A stretch of 64,000 bases of DNA, from contig JBBSCB010000008.1 of the NCBI GenBank assembly GCA_038250675.1, positions 1 to 64,000 of the forward strand. Reading direction: 5' to 3'. The notes beneath the pieces are model-generated. The model was not told the DNA's origin, made no database searches, and worked only from the letters and a program-made list of their open reading frames with translations. The DNA is from JAICUF01 sp038250675. Lineage in GTDB: Bacteria; Gemmatimonadota; Gemmatimonadetes; Gemmatimonadales; GWC2-71-9. Shown here piece by piece: positions 15,181 to 24,637 of the stretch. The number at the start of each line of letters is the position of its first letter. Position 1 is the stretch's first letter. Both the position numbers and the translations under genes were made by a program.

Positions 15181-16161
15181 TCAGGCGACCGGCTGCGCCT
15201 TCCGCGCGGCCGCGGTACCCGCCGTGGCCTTGGCCCCGCGCCCGCGGGTATGCGGACCGGGCCAGCGGGCCTCGATGGCCATCAGGACCGGCGATGCGAT
15301 GTAGATCGACGAGAACGTGCCGGTGAAGACGCCGAAGAACATGACCAGGGCGAACGGCCGGATCACCTCGCCGCCGAAGATGGTCAGCGCCAGCAGGGTG
15401 GACAGCGTGGTGCCGTGGGTCAGGATGCTCCGGGGCAGCGTCTCGTTGATCGACCGGTTGAGCACCTCCGCGAAGGTCGCGCCCTTCATGCGATAGAGGT
15501 TCTCGCGCACGCGGTCAAAGATGATGATCGTATCGTTGAGCGAATAGCCGACCATCGAGAGCACCGCGGCGACGACCGTCAGGCTCACCTCGAGCCGCAT
15601 GACGCCGATGAAGGCGATGGTCGCAATGATGTCGTGGGCGGTGGCCACAATCGCCGCGACGCCGAAGCGCCACTCGAACCGGTACGCCAGGTAGGCCAGC
15701 ACGGCAAAGAACGAGAGGAAGATCGCGAGAAACGCCTTGGTCCGCAGCTCGCCGCCGACCTTGGGGCTTACGGCCTCGGTGCGCAGCACCGCGTACTGAC
15801 CGGCGCCCAGGGCGCCGTCGAGCGCCGCGGTCACCGCGCGCCGGGTGATCTGCGTGTCGTTGGCATCCGTGCCCGCCTTCCCCACCCGCGCCCGGATGAC
15901 GTACTCGTTGGGCCCACCGAAGGTCTGGATCTCCGCGCCATGGATGCCGGCGCCATCGAGGGCACCGCGGATGCGGCCGATATCCACCGTGCGGGCGCTC
16001 CGCACCTGCATCATCGTGCCGCCGGTAAACTCGATGCTGTAGTTCAGGCCGGCGATGAGGATGTACAGGAGGCCGGGGATGATGATGAGCGCCGTCGCCG
16101 CATAGGCGTAGCGGCGGACCCGGATGAAATCATAGTTGGCGTGGGCAAAGAAGCGCGTCAT
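15181..16161 (-). CDS. secF: Protein translocase subunit SecF
   Basis: This encodes 326 residues. An N-terminal transmembrane helix (ALIIIPGLLYILIAG) is followed by the SecF signature YSIEFTGGTMMQV and a periplasmic domain. Five C-terminal helices carry SMVGYSLNDTIIIFDRVREN, the conserved D-D-x-FDRVRE block, and ILTHGTTLSTLLALTIFGG. With SecD it uses the proton gradient to pull exported proteins through SecYEG. It lies two bases after secD. The tail GPHTRGRGAKATAGTAAARKA is a short basic cytoplasmic extension. Confidence 0.97.
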   Translation of the reverse strand: MTRFFAHANYDFIRVRRYAYAATALIIIPGLLYILIAGLNYSIEFTGGTMMQVRSARTVDIGRIRGALDGAGIHGAEIQTFGGPNEYVIRARVGKAGTDANDTQITRRAVTAALDGALGAGQYAVLRTEAVSPKVGGELRTKAFLAIFLSFFAVLAYLAYRFEWRFGVAAIVATAHDIIATIAFIGVMRLEVSLTVVAAVLSMVGYSLNDTIIIFDRVRENLYRMKGATFAEVLNRSINETLPRSILTHGTTLSTLLALTIFGGEVIRPFALVMFFGVFTGTFSSIYIASPVLMAIEARWPGPHTRGRGAKATAGTAAARKAQPVA

Positions 16162-16163
16162 CG

Positions 16164-17792
16164 TCAGATGCTCAGGGTGGACATGGCCGGCTTGCGATCC
16201 AGCCAGATCATGAAGAAGGTCCGGGTCACGAACACGGCGGTGATCATCGAGGCGGCAATGCCCATGATCAGCGTCACCGCGAAGCCCTTCACGGGGCCGG
16301 TGCCGAACTGGAAGAGGAACAGCGCGGTCAGTACCGTGGCGACGTTGGAGTCCACGATGGCGTTCATGGCGTGGCGGAACCCCTCATCGACGGCGAGCCG
16401 CACCGTCTTGCCGTGAATGAGCTCCTCGCGTATCCGCTCGAAGATCAGGACGTTCGCGTCGACCGCAATACCGATCGAGAGCACCAGTCCGGCCAGGCCG
16501 GGCAGCGTGAGTGTGGCGTTTACCGCCGCGAGTCCGCCCAGCGCAAAGAGCACGTAGATCCCGAGACCGAGCACCGCGACCACGCCGCTCATCCGGTAAT
16601 ATCCGATCATGATCAGGACGACGAGAATGGTCCCGATCACGCCGGCCGTGATGCCCTTGTTGACCGAGTCCTTGCCCAGCGTCGGGCCGACCTGGCCCTC
16701 CTCGACGATCTTGAGCGGAATCGGCAGTGCGCCCGCCTTCAACGTGAGTGCCAGGTCGCGCGCCTCCTCGATCGTCTTGCCGCCGAGCGTGATGCGCCCG
16801 CTGCGGCCGATGCGGTCCTCAATCGTCGGCGGCCGCCCCTGCACCCGTCCATCGAGGATGATGGCCATGTAGTCGCCGACATGACGGCCGGTCTCGTCGG
16901 CGAAGCGACGTCCGCCCGCATGATCGAGCTCGAAGTTGACCACCGGTCCGTTGGTGAGCGGGTCGAGCTGGGCGGTCGCGTCCACCAGCCGGTCGCCGGT
17001 GATGATCGGGCGGTCGGCCACGGCGTAGAGGAACCGCATCGACTCGACGCCGACGCTGGTGGGCGTGCCGTTCCAGAACAGACTGATGCCCCGCGGCACC
17101 AGACTCTGGATCGCCGGCAGGTGCAGCATGCTGTCCACCCGCGGGAACGCCGTCTCCGCGACCGCATACTCGCCCGGCAGCGCGCCGGTGGGATGGATCA
17201 GCGCGCTCAGCACGGCCGGCGCCGCCCTGGTGGTGTCCGCCGCGCCCTTGGCGGTGTCGCCGCCGAGCAGTTGCTGCACGGCCGATGGCCGGGCCGCCGA
17301 CGTATCGACGCCCTTCACGCCGAGCTGGGCGAGCGCGCGGTCCATTGCCGGCAGCGCGCGATCCAGGGCACCGGCCTTGTCGGTGATCCGGAACTCCAGG
17401 AACGCGCTGTTCTGCACGATCTGCTTGGCCCGCTCCGGATCGCTGATGCCGGCCAGTTCGACGATGATCCGGTCGCTGCCGCTCTTCTGCACCAGCGGCT
17501 CCTGCGTCCCGATCCCCTCGATGCGCTTCCGCAGCACGGTGAGCGCCAGGTCCACGTCCCGGCTCACGTTGGACGAGACCTGCTTGGACTGGTCAAGTTC
17601 CAGCGCCAGGTGCATGCCGCCCTGGAGGTCGAGCCCGTACTTGATGGGGATCCGCCGGATGGTCGTGTCGTGGGCGACACCCGTGTACTCGTTGCGCTCA
17701 CGCACCGTTTCATTCCGCGGAATGAGGAGGTAGACGCAGGCGACCACGAGCAGGCCGATCAGGATCAGGCGATTGCGGATCGAAGAGAACAT
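16164..17792 (-). CDS. secD: Protein translocase subunit SecD
   Basis: This encodes 542 residues. The first helix (NRLILIGLLVVACVYLLIP) is followed by KYGLDLQGGMHLALELD, the family motif. Next comes a large periplasmic region including RIIVELAGISDPERAKQIV (P1 domain). The C-terminal half has TLPGLAGLVLSIGIAVDANVLIFERIREEL and further helices that partner SecF. The Ala/Pro/Thr-rich stretch about residues 150-190 is an extra insert in the periplasmic domain, a little longer than in E. coli-type spacing by eye. The secD-secF order is the usual one. It lies 25 bases downstream of ribF. Confidence 0.97.
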   Translation of the reverse strand: MFSSIRNRLILIGLLVVACVYLLIPRNETVRERNEYTGVAHDTTIRRIPIKYGLDLQGGMHLALELDQSKQVSSNVSRDVDLALTVLRKRIEGIGTQEPLVQKSGSDRIIVELAGISDPERAKQIVQNSAFLEFRITDKAGALDRALPAMDRALAQLGVKGVDTSAARPSAVQQLLGGDTAKGAADTTRAAPAVLSALIHPTGALPGEYAVAETAFPRVDSMLHLPAIQSLVPRGISLFWNGTPTSVGVESMRFLYAVADRPIITGDRLVDATAQLDPLTNGPVVNFELDHAGGRRFADETGRHVGDYMAIILDGRVQGRPPTIEDRIGRSGRITLGGKTIEEARDLALTLKAGALPIPLKIVEEGQVGPTLGKDSVNKGITAGVIGTILVVLIMIGYYRMSGVVAVLGLGIYVLFALGGLAAVNATLTLPGLAGLVLSIGIAVDANVLIFERIREELIHGKTVRLAVDEGFRHAMNAIVDSNVATVLTALFLFQFGTGPVKGFAVTLIMGIAASMITAVFVTRTFFMIWLDRKPAMSTLSI

Positions 17793-17817
17793 CGTCGCTC
17801 GATAGCTCAGGTGTGGG

Positions 17818-18732
17818 TCATGCCGGGCCGTCGCCGGACGCGGCGAGAATCGCCTGCGCGCTGGTGCGGTCCCGGGCCAGCTGCGCCGTCAACTCATCGA
17901 TCGAGGCAAAGCGGTGCACATCGCGAATCCGCTCCACCCATTCGATGCGCACCCGCTCGCCGTACAGCTCGCCGGCGAAATCGAACAGGTGCGCTTCCAG
18001 CGTGCGCCGGCCATCGCCGATGGTGGGCCGGGGTCCCTGGTTCATCATCCCACCGGCGCGGCCGCGCGACCACTCGACCCGCACCGCATAGACGCCGTCC
18101 GGCGGCAGAAGTTTCTGGGGCGCGATGCCGGCGAGGTTGATCGTCGGCACGCCGATGGTGCGTCCGCGCCGGGCGCCGCGCGCCACCCGTCCCGAGACCG
18201 TGTACGGCCGACCCAGCAGCCGGGCCGCCAGCGACAGATCGCCGCCGGCCACCGCGCGACGGATCCGGCTGCTGGACACCTGCTGCCCGCCGACGTCCAC
18301 CGCTCCGACGACGTCCACCACAAAGCCCAACGTGGTGCCGAGCGCGCGCAGCGTGTCGACATCGCCGCTCCGATCGCGGCCAAAGCCGTGATCGAACCCG
18401 ATCACCAGCTCGCGCATCGCGCAGCGGCCGATCAGCACCTCGCGCACAAAGTCGGCGGGCGCCATCCCCGCCATCCGGCGGTCGAACGCCAGAATCAGCA
18501 CCCGATCCACCGGCGTCTCGGCGAACGCCTCCAGGCGCTCGTCGCCCACGGTCAGCAGTGCGGGCGCCGCGGCGGGATTGACCACTTCGAGCGGGTGCGG
18601 AGCAAAGGTCACCAGCATGCTGGTCCGCCCCGCCGCCCGCGCCCGCCGCGCGATCTCGTCCAGCACTGCCCGGTGCCCCAGGTGGACCCCGTCGAAGGAG
18701 CCGACGGTGACCGTGGTACCCAGAGCGGTCAT
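17818..18732 (-). CDS. ribF: Bifunctional riboflavin kinase / FAD synthetase
   Basis: This encodes 304 residues. The N-terminal adenylyltransferase domain has TVGSFDGVHLGHRAVLDEI, a nucleotidyltransferase HxGH motif, and SSSRIRRAVAGGDL. The C-terminal kinase domain has GRPYTVSGRVARGARRGRTIGVPTINL (the PTAN-like motif here reads PTIN) and TLEAHLFDFAGELYG. It makes FMN then FAD. It overlaps the truB stop by four bases (ATGA), closing the nusA-infB-rbfA-truB-ribF order seen in many bacteria. Confidence 0.96.
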   Translation of the reverse strand: MTALGTTVTVGSFDGVHLGHRAVLDEIARRARAAGRTSMLVTFAPHPLEVVNPAAAPALLTVGDERLEAFAETPVDRVLILAFDRRMAGMAPADFVREVLIGRCAMRELVIGFDHGFGRDRSGDVDTLRALGTTLGFVVDVVGAVDVGGQQVSSSRIRRAVAGGDLSLAARLLGRPYTVSGRVARGARRGRTIGVPTINLAGIAPQKLLPPDGVYAVRVEWSRGRAGGMMNQGPRPTIGDGRRTLEAHLFDFAGELYGERVRIEWVERIRDVHRFASIDELTAQLARDRTSAQAILAASGDGPA

Positions 18733-19571
18733 GCCGGCTCCAGGACGACCACCGGCCGGGCCACACCGTCTCTGGCGACGCCGACGGCGATCAGCCGTCC
18801 CGCGTGCACCAGCAGCAGCTCCCCGTCGTCCGCCCCGGGCGCCATCACGGCACGGCCGTGTCCCAGCGCGATCACCGCGTCCGCGTCCACCGGGACCGAC
18901 GGCAGGTGCGTGAGCACCGACTGCGGCGGCGCGGGCGGCGCGCCGGGGCCAAGCGCGTCCACGGCGACGGCATCGTCCACCGACAGCGGGCCGATGGCCT
19001 CCCGCCGAAGCGCGACGAGATGGGCACCGGTCCCCAGCGCGAATCCGAGATCCCGCGCGAGAGCCCTGACGTAGGTGCCGGCGCTGACCACCGCGCGGAA
19101 GATCACGGTTTCGCCGGTGAGCTCCACCAGATCGAGCATCCGGACATCCACGCCGACCGGCGCGAGCTCGACGGCTTGCCCACGTCGCGCCAACTGGTAG
19201 CTGCGCTGACCAGCCACGTGCTTGGCCGAGAAGGCCGGCGGCGTCTGCCAGTCAGCGGCGCGGAGTGCGGCGAGCGCAGCGAGGAGCTCATCGCGCGCCA
19301 CCGCTCGCGAGTGGCTCGCCTCCCGGAGCACCGTCCCAGTCAGGTCATCGGTATCGGTGGCGACCCCCAGCCGGGCGGTCGCCAGATAGGTCTTGTACCG
19401 CGACTCGACAAACCGGGCCAACCGGGTGGCGCGCCCCAGCAGCACCACGAGCAGGCCGGTCGCGAACGGGTCGAGCGTCCCGGTGTGTCCGGCCGCCCGC
19501 GTGCCGTAGGCGCGGCGGACCCGCTGGACGACATCATGCGACGTGACCCCGGCCGGCTTGTCCACCAGCAC
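18729..19571 (-). CDS. truB: tRNA pseudouridine(55) synthase
   Basis: This encodes 280 residues from a GTG at 19571. It isomerises U55 in the T-loop of elongator tRNAs. The catalytic Asp34 sits in HTGTLDPFATGLLVVL, preceded by DKPAGVTSHDVV. Later blocks RYKTYLATARLG and ISAGTYVRALARDLG-type sequence (here VSAGTYVRALARDLG) are family signatures. No Shine-Dalgarno is obvious before the GTG. It starts nine bases after the rbfA stop, so it may rely on coupling. Confidence 0.96.
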   Translation of the reverse strand: MLVDKPAGVTSHDVVQRVRRAYGTRAAGHTGTLDPFATGLLVVLLGRATRLARFVESRYKTYLATARLGVATDTDDLTGTVLREASHSRAVARDELLAALAALRAADWQTPPAFSAKHVAGQRSYQLARRGQAVELAPVGVDVRMLDLVELTGETVIFRAVVSAGTYVRALARDLGFALGTGAHLVALRREAIGPLSVDDAVAVDALGPGAPPAPPQSVLTHLPSVPVDADAVIALGHGRAVMAPGADDGELLLVHAGRLIAVGVARDGVARPVVVLEPA

Positions 19572-19579
19572 GGCGCCGG

Positions 19580-19939
19580 TCAGTCCCCGGCCTCCCGGCG
19601 CAGCCCTTCGAGCAGCTCGTTGATGCGGGCCGCGTGCTGCAGCCCGCGATCGAGCTCGAAATGGAGCTCGGGCACCGACCGGGTGGTGAGCACCCTGGCC
19701 ACCCGACTCCGCAGATAGCCGGCCGCGCTCCGCAACCCTTCGATGGCCCGCTCGCGGTCCGCGTCCTCGCCCGGCACGCTCACGAACACCTTGGCGTGCG
19801 ACAGGTCATTGGTGACCTCGACCCGGGTCACGGTGACGAACCCCACACGTGGATCTCGGATGCCGCGGGTCAGCGCATCGGCCACCACCTGGCGCAGCGT
19901 CTCGCCCACCTGCTCCGGGCGCCGCGACGATCCCTTCAC
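19580..19939 (-). CDS. rbfA: Ribosome-binding factor A
   Basis: This encodes 119 residues, the usual size. RbfA binds the 30S subunit and helps 16S rRNA maturation, notably in the cold. The family pattern is clear: RRPEQVGETLRQVVADALTRGIRDPRVGFVTVTRVEVTNDLSHAKVFVSV, given here only as motif order. A KH-like domain follows, with LRSRVARVLTTRSVPELHFELD. It starts at GTG and overlaps the ylxP stop by four bases (GTGA). It is part of the nusA-infB operon. Confidence 0.95.
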   Translation of the reverse strand: MKGSSRRPEQVGETLRQVVADALTRGIRDPRVGFVTVTRVEVTNDLSHAKVFVSVPGEDADRERAIEGLRSAAGYLRSRVARVLTTRSVPELHFELDRGLQHAARINELLEGLRREAGD

Positions 19940-20217
19940 CGGAACACCGTCGCGGTATCGATGATTCGCACTCCGTCGGTCTCCTCGATCACCCGGTCAG
20001 CCGAGCGCAGCGTCTCTTCCACCACGGTGCGGTCGCTCCCCACGGCGGCGCACGCCAGCTCGGCGCGCTGCCACAGGTCCTGATGCGCCGTTTCCGCCAC
20101 CGAGACGTTGAGGCCGCGGCGAAGCGCGGTGGTGAGCGGCTTGAGCACGCTGCGCTTTTCCTTCAGCGAGTGGCACCCCTCGAGGTGCAGCTCCCAGGTT
20201 CGCAGCGCCACATGCAC
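19936..20217 (-). CDS. ylxP: YlxP/DUF503 family protein
   Basis: This encodes 93 residues. The GTG at 20217 is chosen because it follows the infB stop by one base and opens with the family start HVALRTWELHLEGCHSLKEKR. A longer frame to 20298 would run through the infB coding end. DUF503 proteins are small and lie between infB and rbfA in many genomes. They may assist ribosome maturation, but their reaction is unknown. Conserved parts are SLKEKRSVLKPL and VAETAHQDLWQRAELACAAVG. Confidence 0.88.
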   Translation of the reverse strand: MHVALRTWELHLEGCHSLKEKRSVLKPLTTALRRGLNVSVAETAHQDLWQRAELACAAVGSDRTVVEETLRSADRVIEETDGVRIIDTATVFR

Positions 20218-20218
20218 C

Positions 20219-22957
20219 TCAGACCGCCCCCGTCGCTCCGGCCTGCTCCAGGGTGCGCTTGACCTCTTCCATCTTGAACGACTCGATGCGGTCGCCAACC
20301 TTGATGTCGTTGAAGTTCTCCACGCCGATGCCGCAATCGAGCCCCTCGCGCACTTCCTTCACGTCGTCCTTGAACCGCTTGAGACTCGACAGCGTGCCGG
20401 TGTACGCTGTCACGCCGTCGCGAATGACCCGCACCTTGCTGGCGCGCTGGATGATCCCGCTACGTACGATACTGCCGGCGATCGTGCCCACCTTGCTGAC
20501 CTTGAAGAGCTGCAGGACTTCCGCCTCGCCCAGCACGGTCTCCCGCTCTTCCGGCTTGAGCAGCCCTTCGAGCGCATTGCGCACGTCCTCGACCGCCTCG
20601 TAGATGATGCGGTAAGTGCGGACGTCCACCCCTTCACGTTCGGCGGCGTTGCGGGCGTTGGCATCGGGCCGGACGTGGAAGCCCAGGACGATGGCTCCCG
20701 ACGCCTTGGCCAGCAGGATATCGCTCTCGGTGATCGCACCGACACCGCGGTGCACCACGTCCACCCGCACTTCGGCGGTGCTGAGCTGCGCCAGCGCGTC
20801 GGCGAGTGCTTCCGCCGGGCCGCCCTGGTCGGCCTTGATGATGATGCGTAGCTGGGTGACCGCTCCCGCTTCAAGCGCGCGGCTGAAGTCCTCCAGCGAC
20901 GTGCCCTTCTGGCTCCGGCGGTTCTGCGCCTCGCGCTCGAGGCGCTGCCGCTTCTGCGCGATCTCCCGCGCCTCGGCCGCGTCGGTGACGACGGTGAACG
21001 AGTCACCGGCCGCCGGCACGCCCTCGAAGCCCAGGATCTGCACCGGGATGGACGGCCCCGCCTCGCGCACGTTCTTGCCCCGCTCATCGTACAGCGCGCG
21101 GACGCGGCCGCTGAACTTGCCGCAGATGAAGTTGTCGCCGACCTTGAGCGTGCCCTTCTGCACCAGGATCGTCGCGAGCGGACCCTTGCCCGGATCGAGC
21201 GAGGCCTCGATGACGCTGCCCACGACGCGGGCGTCGGGATTGGCCTTGAGGTCAAGAATCTCCGCCTGCAGCAGGATCTGCTCCATGAGCTGATCCACGC
21301 CGGTGCCCTTCTTGGCGGAAATGGCGGCGCTCAACACGTTGCCGCCGAACTCCTCGAGCACGACGCTCTGCTGGAGCAGGTCCTGCTTGACCTTGGCCAC
21401 GTTGGCCGAGGGCAGGTCGATCTTATTGATGGCCACGATGATCGGCACGCCGGCGTTGCGGGCGTGGCTGATCGCCTCGATCGTCTGGGGCATGACCTGG
21501 TCATCGGCCGCGACGACCAGCACGACGATGTCTGTCACCTGCGCGCCGCGGGCACGCATGGCGGTGAACGCCTGGTGACCCGGCGTATCGAGGAACGTGA
21601 TCTCGCGGTCGCCCGGCAGCTCGACGTGATAGGCGCCGATGTGCTGGGTGATGCCGCCGGCCTCGCCGGCGACGATGTTGGCCTTGCGGATGTGGTCGAG
21701 CAGCGACGTCTTGCCGTGGTCGACGTGACCCATGATGGTCACGACCGGTGGTCGCGGCTGCAGCTCGCCTTCCTCTTCAACTTCGGCCGGGCCGGCCGCC
21801 ATTTCCGCGGCGTACTCGTCCTCGCGCACCGCCTGGAACCCGAACTCGGACGCGATCAGATCGATCTGATCGAAATCGAGCCGCTGGTTCACCGTGACCA
21901 TCATGCCCATTTCCTTGAACGCGAACTGGACGATCTGCGTGGCCGAGATCTTCATCGCGGCGGCGAGCTCGCTCACCGAAATGAATTCGTTGACCCGGAC
22001 CAGCGTCTTCTCACGTTCCTTTTCCTCGGCGGCGCGGCCCGCGACGATATCACGGTACGACGGCTCGTCGGACCGGCCCCGTCCCTTGCGGCCGCCGGGG
22101 CCCTTCATGCCCTGGAGCGTGCGGGCGATGTTGGCCTGCACGGCGTCCTGGTCCACCGACGAGCGCTTCCCTTTCTTGCCCTTCTTGCGGCTGCCGCCCT
22201 TTTCGGCGTCGGGGCCGAAGCTGCGGGCCGGCGCCGGTCGATCGGCACCGGGCCGGGCCGGGCCGCCGCCGGGCGCGCTGCTGCTGAAGACCGGGCGCGG
22301 ACCGGCGCCCTGCCGGCCGCTCTCGCGGGACGGCGACGCGGACCGCTGAATGCGGGGCGGAATGAAGGGCGCACGGGTGGGTGTCGACGGTGCGGCGCTG
22401 GCGGACGGCGTGGCCGACGCGGCGGTCTCCGACGGCGCGGTCCGACGCGCGGGCGGCTCGGCGACATCGCCGCCCGCCGGCGCGGACGTCGCTTGTATCT
22501 CGTCGCGGTCGGCGGCCGCGGGTGGCGGGTCCTTGAAGAGCGCCCGCGCGCGTTCCTCCAGCGACTGAGCCGACACCGGCTCCGGCGCTGCGACGACCAT
22601 GGGCCGTTCCAGCTCGATCGCGGCCAGCTCGGCCGCGCGTTCCGCCTCGGCCTCCGCCTCGTGCTTAGCCACTTCGGCCGCGGTCCGGCGCCGCTTGACG
22701 GGCTTGGCCTCGACCGGCGGTGCCGGCGGGTCCGGCGCCGCCTTCACCGCCTTGCGCCGGCCCTTCTTGGGGGCCGGCTCGTCGGCGCTCTTACGCTTCT
22801 CGCGTTCCCAGCGCACCCGGATCGCGGCGACCTGGTCGTTCTCCAGGGCCGACAGGTGGCTGCGGACGAAGACGCTCATGTCCTTGAGCATGCCCATGAG
22901 CTGCTCGGACGGAATCCCGAACTCCGCGGCGAGGTCGTGTACTCTGGTCTTGACCAC
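20219..22957 (-). CDS. infB: Translation initiation factor IF-2
   Basis: This encodes 912 residues, a long form. The GTPase blocks are GHVDHGKTSLLDH (G1), GITQHIGAY (G2), DTPGHQAF (G3), NKIDLP (G4) and SAKKGTG (G5). IF2N-like domains occur at the start (TRVHDLAAEFGIPSEQLMGML) and again near residue 320 (VNEFISVSELAAAMKI). The region between, about residues 60-300, is low-complexity and rich in Pro, Ala and Arg. The start is GTG at 22957, with GGAGG about eight bases upstream. The C-terminal domains bind fMet-tRNA. It sits in the canonical nusA-ylxQ-infB-ylxP-rbfA order. Confidence 0.98.
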   Translation of the reverse strand: MVKTRVHDLAAEFGIPSEQLMGMLKDMSVFVRSHLSALENDQVAAIRVRWEREKRKSADEPAPKKGRRKAVKAAPDPPAPPVEAKPVKRRRTAAEVAKHEAEAEAERAAELAAIELERPMVVAAPEPVSAQSLEERARALFKDPPPAAADRDEIQATSAPAGGDVAEPPARRTAPSETAASATPSASAAPSTPTRAPFIPPRIQRSASPSRESGRQGAGPRPVFSSSAPGGGPARPGADRPAPARSFGPDAEKGGSRKKGKKGKRSSVDQDAVQANIARTLQGMKGPGGRKGRGRSDEPSYRDIVAGRAAEEKEREKTLVRVNEFISVSELAAAMKISATQIVQFAFKEMGMMVTVNQRLDFDQIDLIASEFGFQAVREDEYAAEMAAGPAEVEEEGELQPRPPVVTIMGHVDHGKTSLLDHIRKANIVAGEAGGITQHIGAYHVELPGDREITFLDTPGHQAFTAMRARGAQVTDIVVLVVAADDQVMPQTIEAISHARNAGVPIIVAINKIDLPSANVAKVKQDLLQQSVVLEEFGGNVLSAAISAKKGTGVDQLMEQILLQAEILDLKANPDARVVGSVIEASLDPGKGPLATILVQKGTLKVGDNFICGKFSGRVRALYDERGKNVREAGPSIPVQILGFEGVPAAGDSFTVVTDAAEAREIAQKRQRLEREAQNRRSQKGTSLEDFSRALEAGAVTQLRIIIKADQGGPAEALADALAQLSTAEVRVDVVHRGVGAITESDILLAKASGAIVLGFHVRPDANARNAAEREGVDVRTYRIIYEAVEDVRNALEGLLKPEERETVLGEAEVLQLFKVSKVGTIAGSIVRSGIIQRASKVRVIRDGVTAYTGTLSSLKRFKDDVKEVREGLDCGIGVENFNDIKVGDRIESFKMEEVKRTLEQAGATGAV

Positions 22958-22969
22958 TCAATGCCTCCG

Positions 22970-23275
22970 TCACTGGCGCTGCGGCGCCGACTGCCGAATG
23001 CCGTCGGCCAACGCACGATCCCGCACGCCCACCGCCATCACGGGCGGCTTTCCCAACTGTGCGCCGATTGCGGCGGCGCCGGGTCCGGCCAGCAGCGGCA
23101 CGCCCGTGGCGACCGCGAGCCGGACCACCTTGTCGATGGCGCGCGGACTGGCGTCCTCCGCCACCACCACGCACCAGCACTTGCCTGCCTTGAGCTGCTC
23201 CCGCACGGCATCGACCCCGACGATCAGCAGCCGTCCCCGCTGGCCGAGCCCGAGCAGGCCCAGCAGGCCGCTCAC
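22970..23275 (-). CDS. ylxQ: YlxQ-like L7Ae/L30e-family RNA-binding protein
   Basis: This encodes 101 residues from GTG at 23275, overlapping the nusA stop by four bases. The fold pattern matches the L7Ae/L30e/Gadd45 family: RRLLIVGVDAVREQLKAGK-type start (here QRGRLLIVGVDAVREQLKAG), VVVAEDASPRAIDKVV, and VPLLAGPGAAAIGAQLGKPPVMAVGV. YlxQ-type proteins bind kink-turn RNA and lie between nusA and infB. The YlxR gene (DUF448) that normally comes first in this position is not present between nusA and this gene. Confidence 0.82.
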   Translation of the reverse strand: MSGLLGLLGLGQRGRLLIVGVDAVREQLKAGKCWCVVVAEDASPRAIDKVVRLAVATGVPLLAGPGAAAIGAQLGKPPVMAVGVRDRALADGIRQSAPQRQ

Positions 23276-24594
23276 GCCGGTGCGGGTGTCCCTTCGCCCG
23301 CGTCCTCGTCGGTCAACTCGGCCAGGAACGCCAGCAGCTGGTCCGTGGTCTCCGGCGTCATCCCCTCGATGCGGGCGATCTCCTCGCGCTCGAGATCGAG
23401 CACGTCGTTCAGCATGTTGTAGCCGGCGCTGCCCAGAATCGCCACCAGCTCGGGCGAGAGCCCGGCCAGCTCGCCCAGCGGCACCCGCATGGCGCTGTCA
23501 TCCTCGGCCGGCAGGGGCGCGAACAGCGGGCCCTCGCCGCCGCGTTCCAGCCACTCGCGGCTGGAATACAGATCGATCTTCCAGCCGGTGAGCTCCGACG
23601 CCAGTCGTACGTTCTGCCCGTTGCGCCCGATGGCGAGCGAGAGCTGGTCCTCGTCCACCACGGCCTGGATCGTCTTGGCCTCGGGATCGGAAAAGACCTT
23701 GGCCACGCGCGCGGGAGCCAGCGCCAGCCGGGCAAACCGCTCGGGATCGGGCGACCAGGGCACGATGTCGATCCGCTCGCCGCCCAGCTCGTTGACCACA
23801 GCCTGCACCCGCGAACCCTTGAGCCCGACGCAGGCGCCGACCGGATCGATCGCATCGTCGCGCGAGATGACGGCGACCTTGGTCCGGCTGCCGACTTCGC
23901 GGGCGATCGCGCGGATTTCGACGATCTGCTGCTGAATCTCCGGCACCTCGAGCTTGAAGAGCGCCTTGACGAACAGCGGATCGCCGCGGCTGAGGATCAG
24001 CCGCGGGCCCTTGGGCGTCTCCTCCAGCCGCTTGAGCACGGCGCGGATCGTGTCGCCCTGATGGAAGTGTTCCCGGTGGTTCTGCTCGCGGTAGGGCATG
24101 ATCGCCTCCGCTTCGCGGAATTTGTTGAGCAGGAGCACCAGTTTGCCCCGCTCGATCTGCTGCACTTCGCCGGAGAGCAGCTCGCCCACCTTGGAGGTGA
24201 ACTCGTCGCGGATGCGGGCCCGCTCGCCCTCGCGGACGCGCTGGATGATGCGCTGCTTGGCCGCCTGCACCGCCAGCCGCCCGAAGGCGTCGAACGGCAC
24301 GTCCTCCTCGAGCATGTCCCCGACCTGGAAGTCGGGATCCTCGTAGCGGGCCTCTTCGAGCGACACCTGCGCGCTGGCGTCCTCGACCAGCTCGACCACC
24401 TGTCGCAGGCGCACGATGCGGATGGAACCCTGCATCTCGTCCACGGTCAATTCGAACTTGACGTTGGGTCCGTACCGCCGGACCAGCGCGGCCTGGAGGC
24501 CGTCGCGAAGCAGCTCCAGCAGATCGGAGCGCTCCAACTGCTTAGTCGTCGTCAGCTCGCGGAACGCGGCCAACATTTCAGCCGAACCAGCCAT
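23272..24594 (-). CDS. nusA: Transcription termination/antitermination protein NusA
   Basis: This encodes 440 residues. The ATG at 24594 is supported by GGGAG about ten bases upstream and gives the NusA N-terminal domain (MLAAFRELTTTKQLERSDLLELL). An S1 domain (about residues 130-200) is followed by two KH domains (GSRTKVAVISRDDAIDPVGACVGLKGSR and VVDEDQLSLAIGRNGQNVRLA). A single C-terminal helix-hairpin-helix-type domain comes next (LSPELVAILGSAGYNMLNDVLDLEREEIARIEG). NusA binds RNA polymerase and pausing RNA hairpins. The adjacent upstream terminator-like hairpin near 25150 is therefore interesting. Confidence 0.97.
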   Translation of the reverse strand: MAGSAEMLAAFRELTTTKQLERSDLLELLRDGLQAALVRRYGPNVKFELTVDEMQGSIRIVRLRQVVELVEDASAQVSLEEARYEDPDFQVGDMLEEDVPFDAFGRLAVQAAKQRIIQRVREGERARIRDEFTSKVGELLSGEVQQIERGKLVLLLNKFREAEAIMPYREQNHREHFHQGDTIRAVLKRLEETPKGPRLILSRGDPLFVKALFKLEVPEIQQQIVEIRAIAREVGSRTKVAVISRDDAIDPVGACVGLKGSRVQAVVNELGGERIDIVPWSPDPERFARLALAPARVAKVFSDPEAKTIQAVVDEDQLSLAIGRNGQNVRLASELTGWKIDLYSSREWLERGGEGPLFAPLPAEDDSAMRVPLGELAGLSPELVAILGSAGYNMLNDVLDLEREEIARIEGMTPETTDQLLAFLAELTDEDAGEGTPAPA

Positions 24595-24637
24595 CCGATG
24601 TACTCCCTGATCGAGTGGCGCACCTGCCTGCGCGCCG

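Noticed and set aside
15163..16416. Open frame opposite secF/secD
   Set aside because: Antisense shadow of unmistakable Sec genes; no recognised domain.
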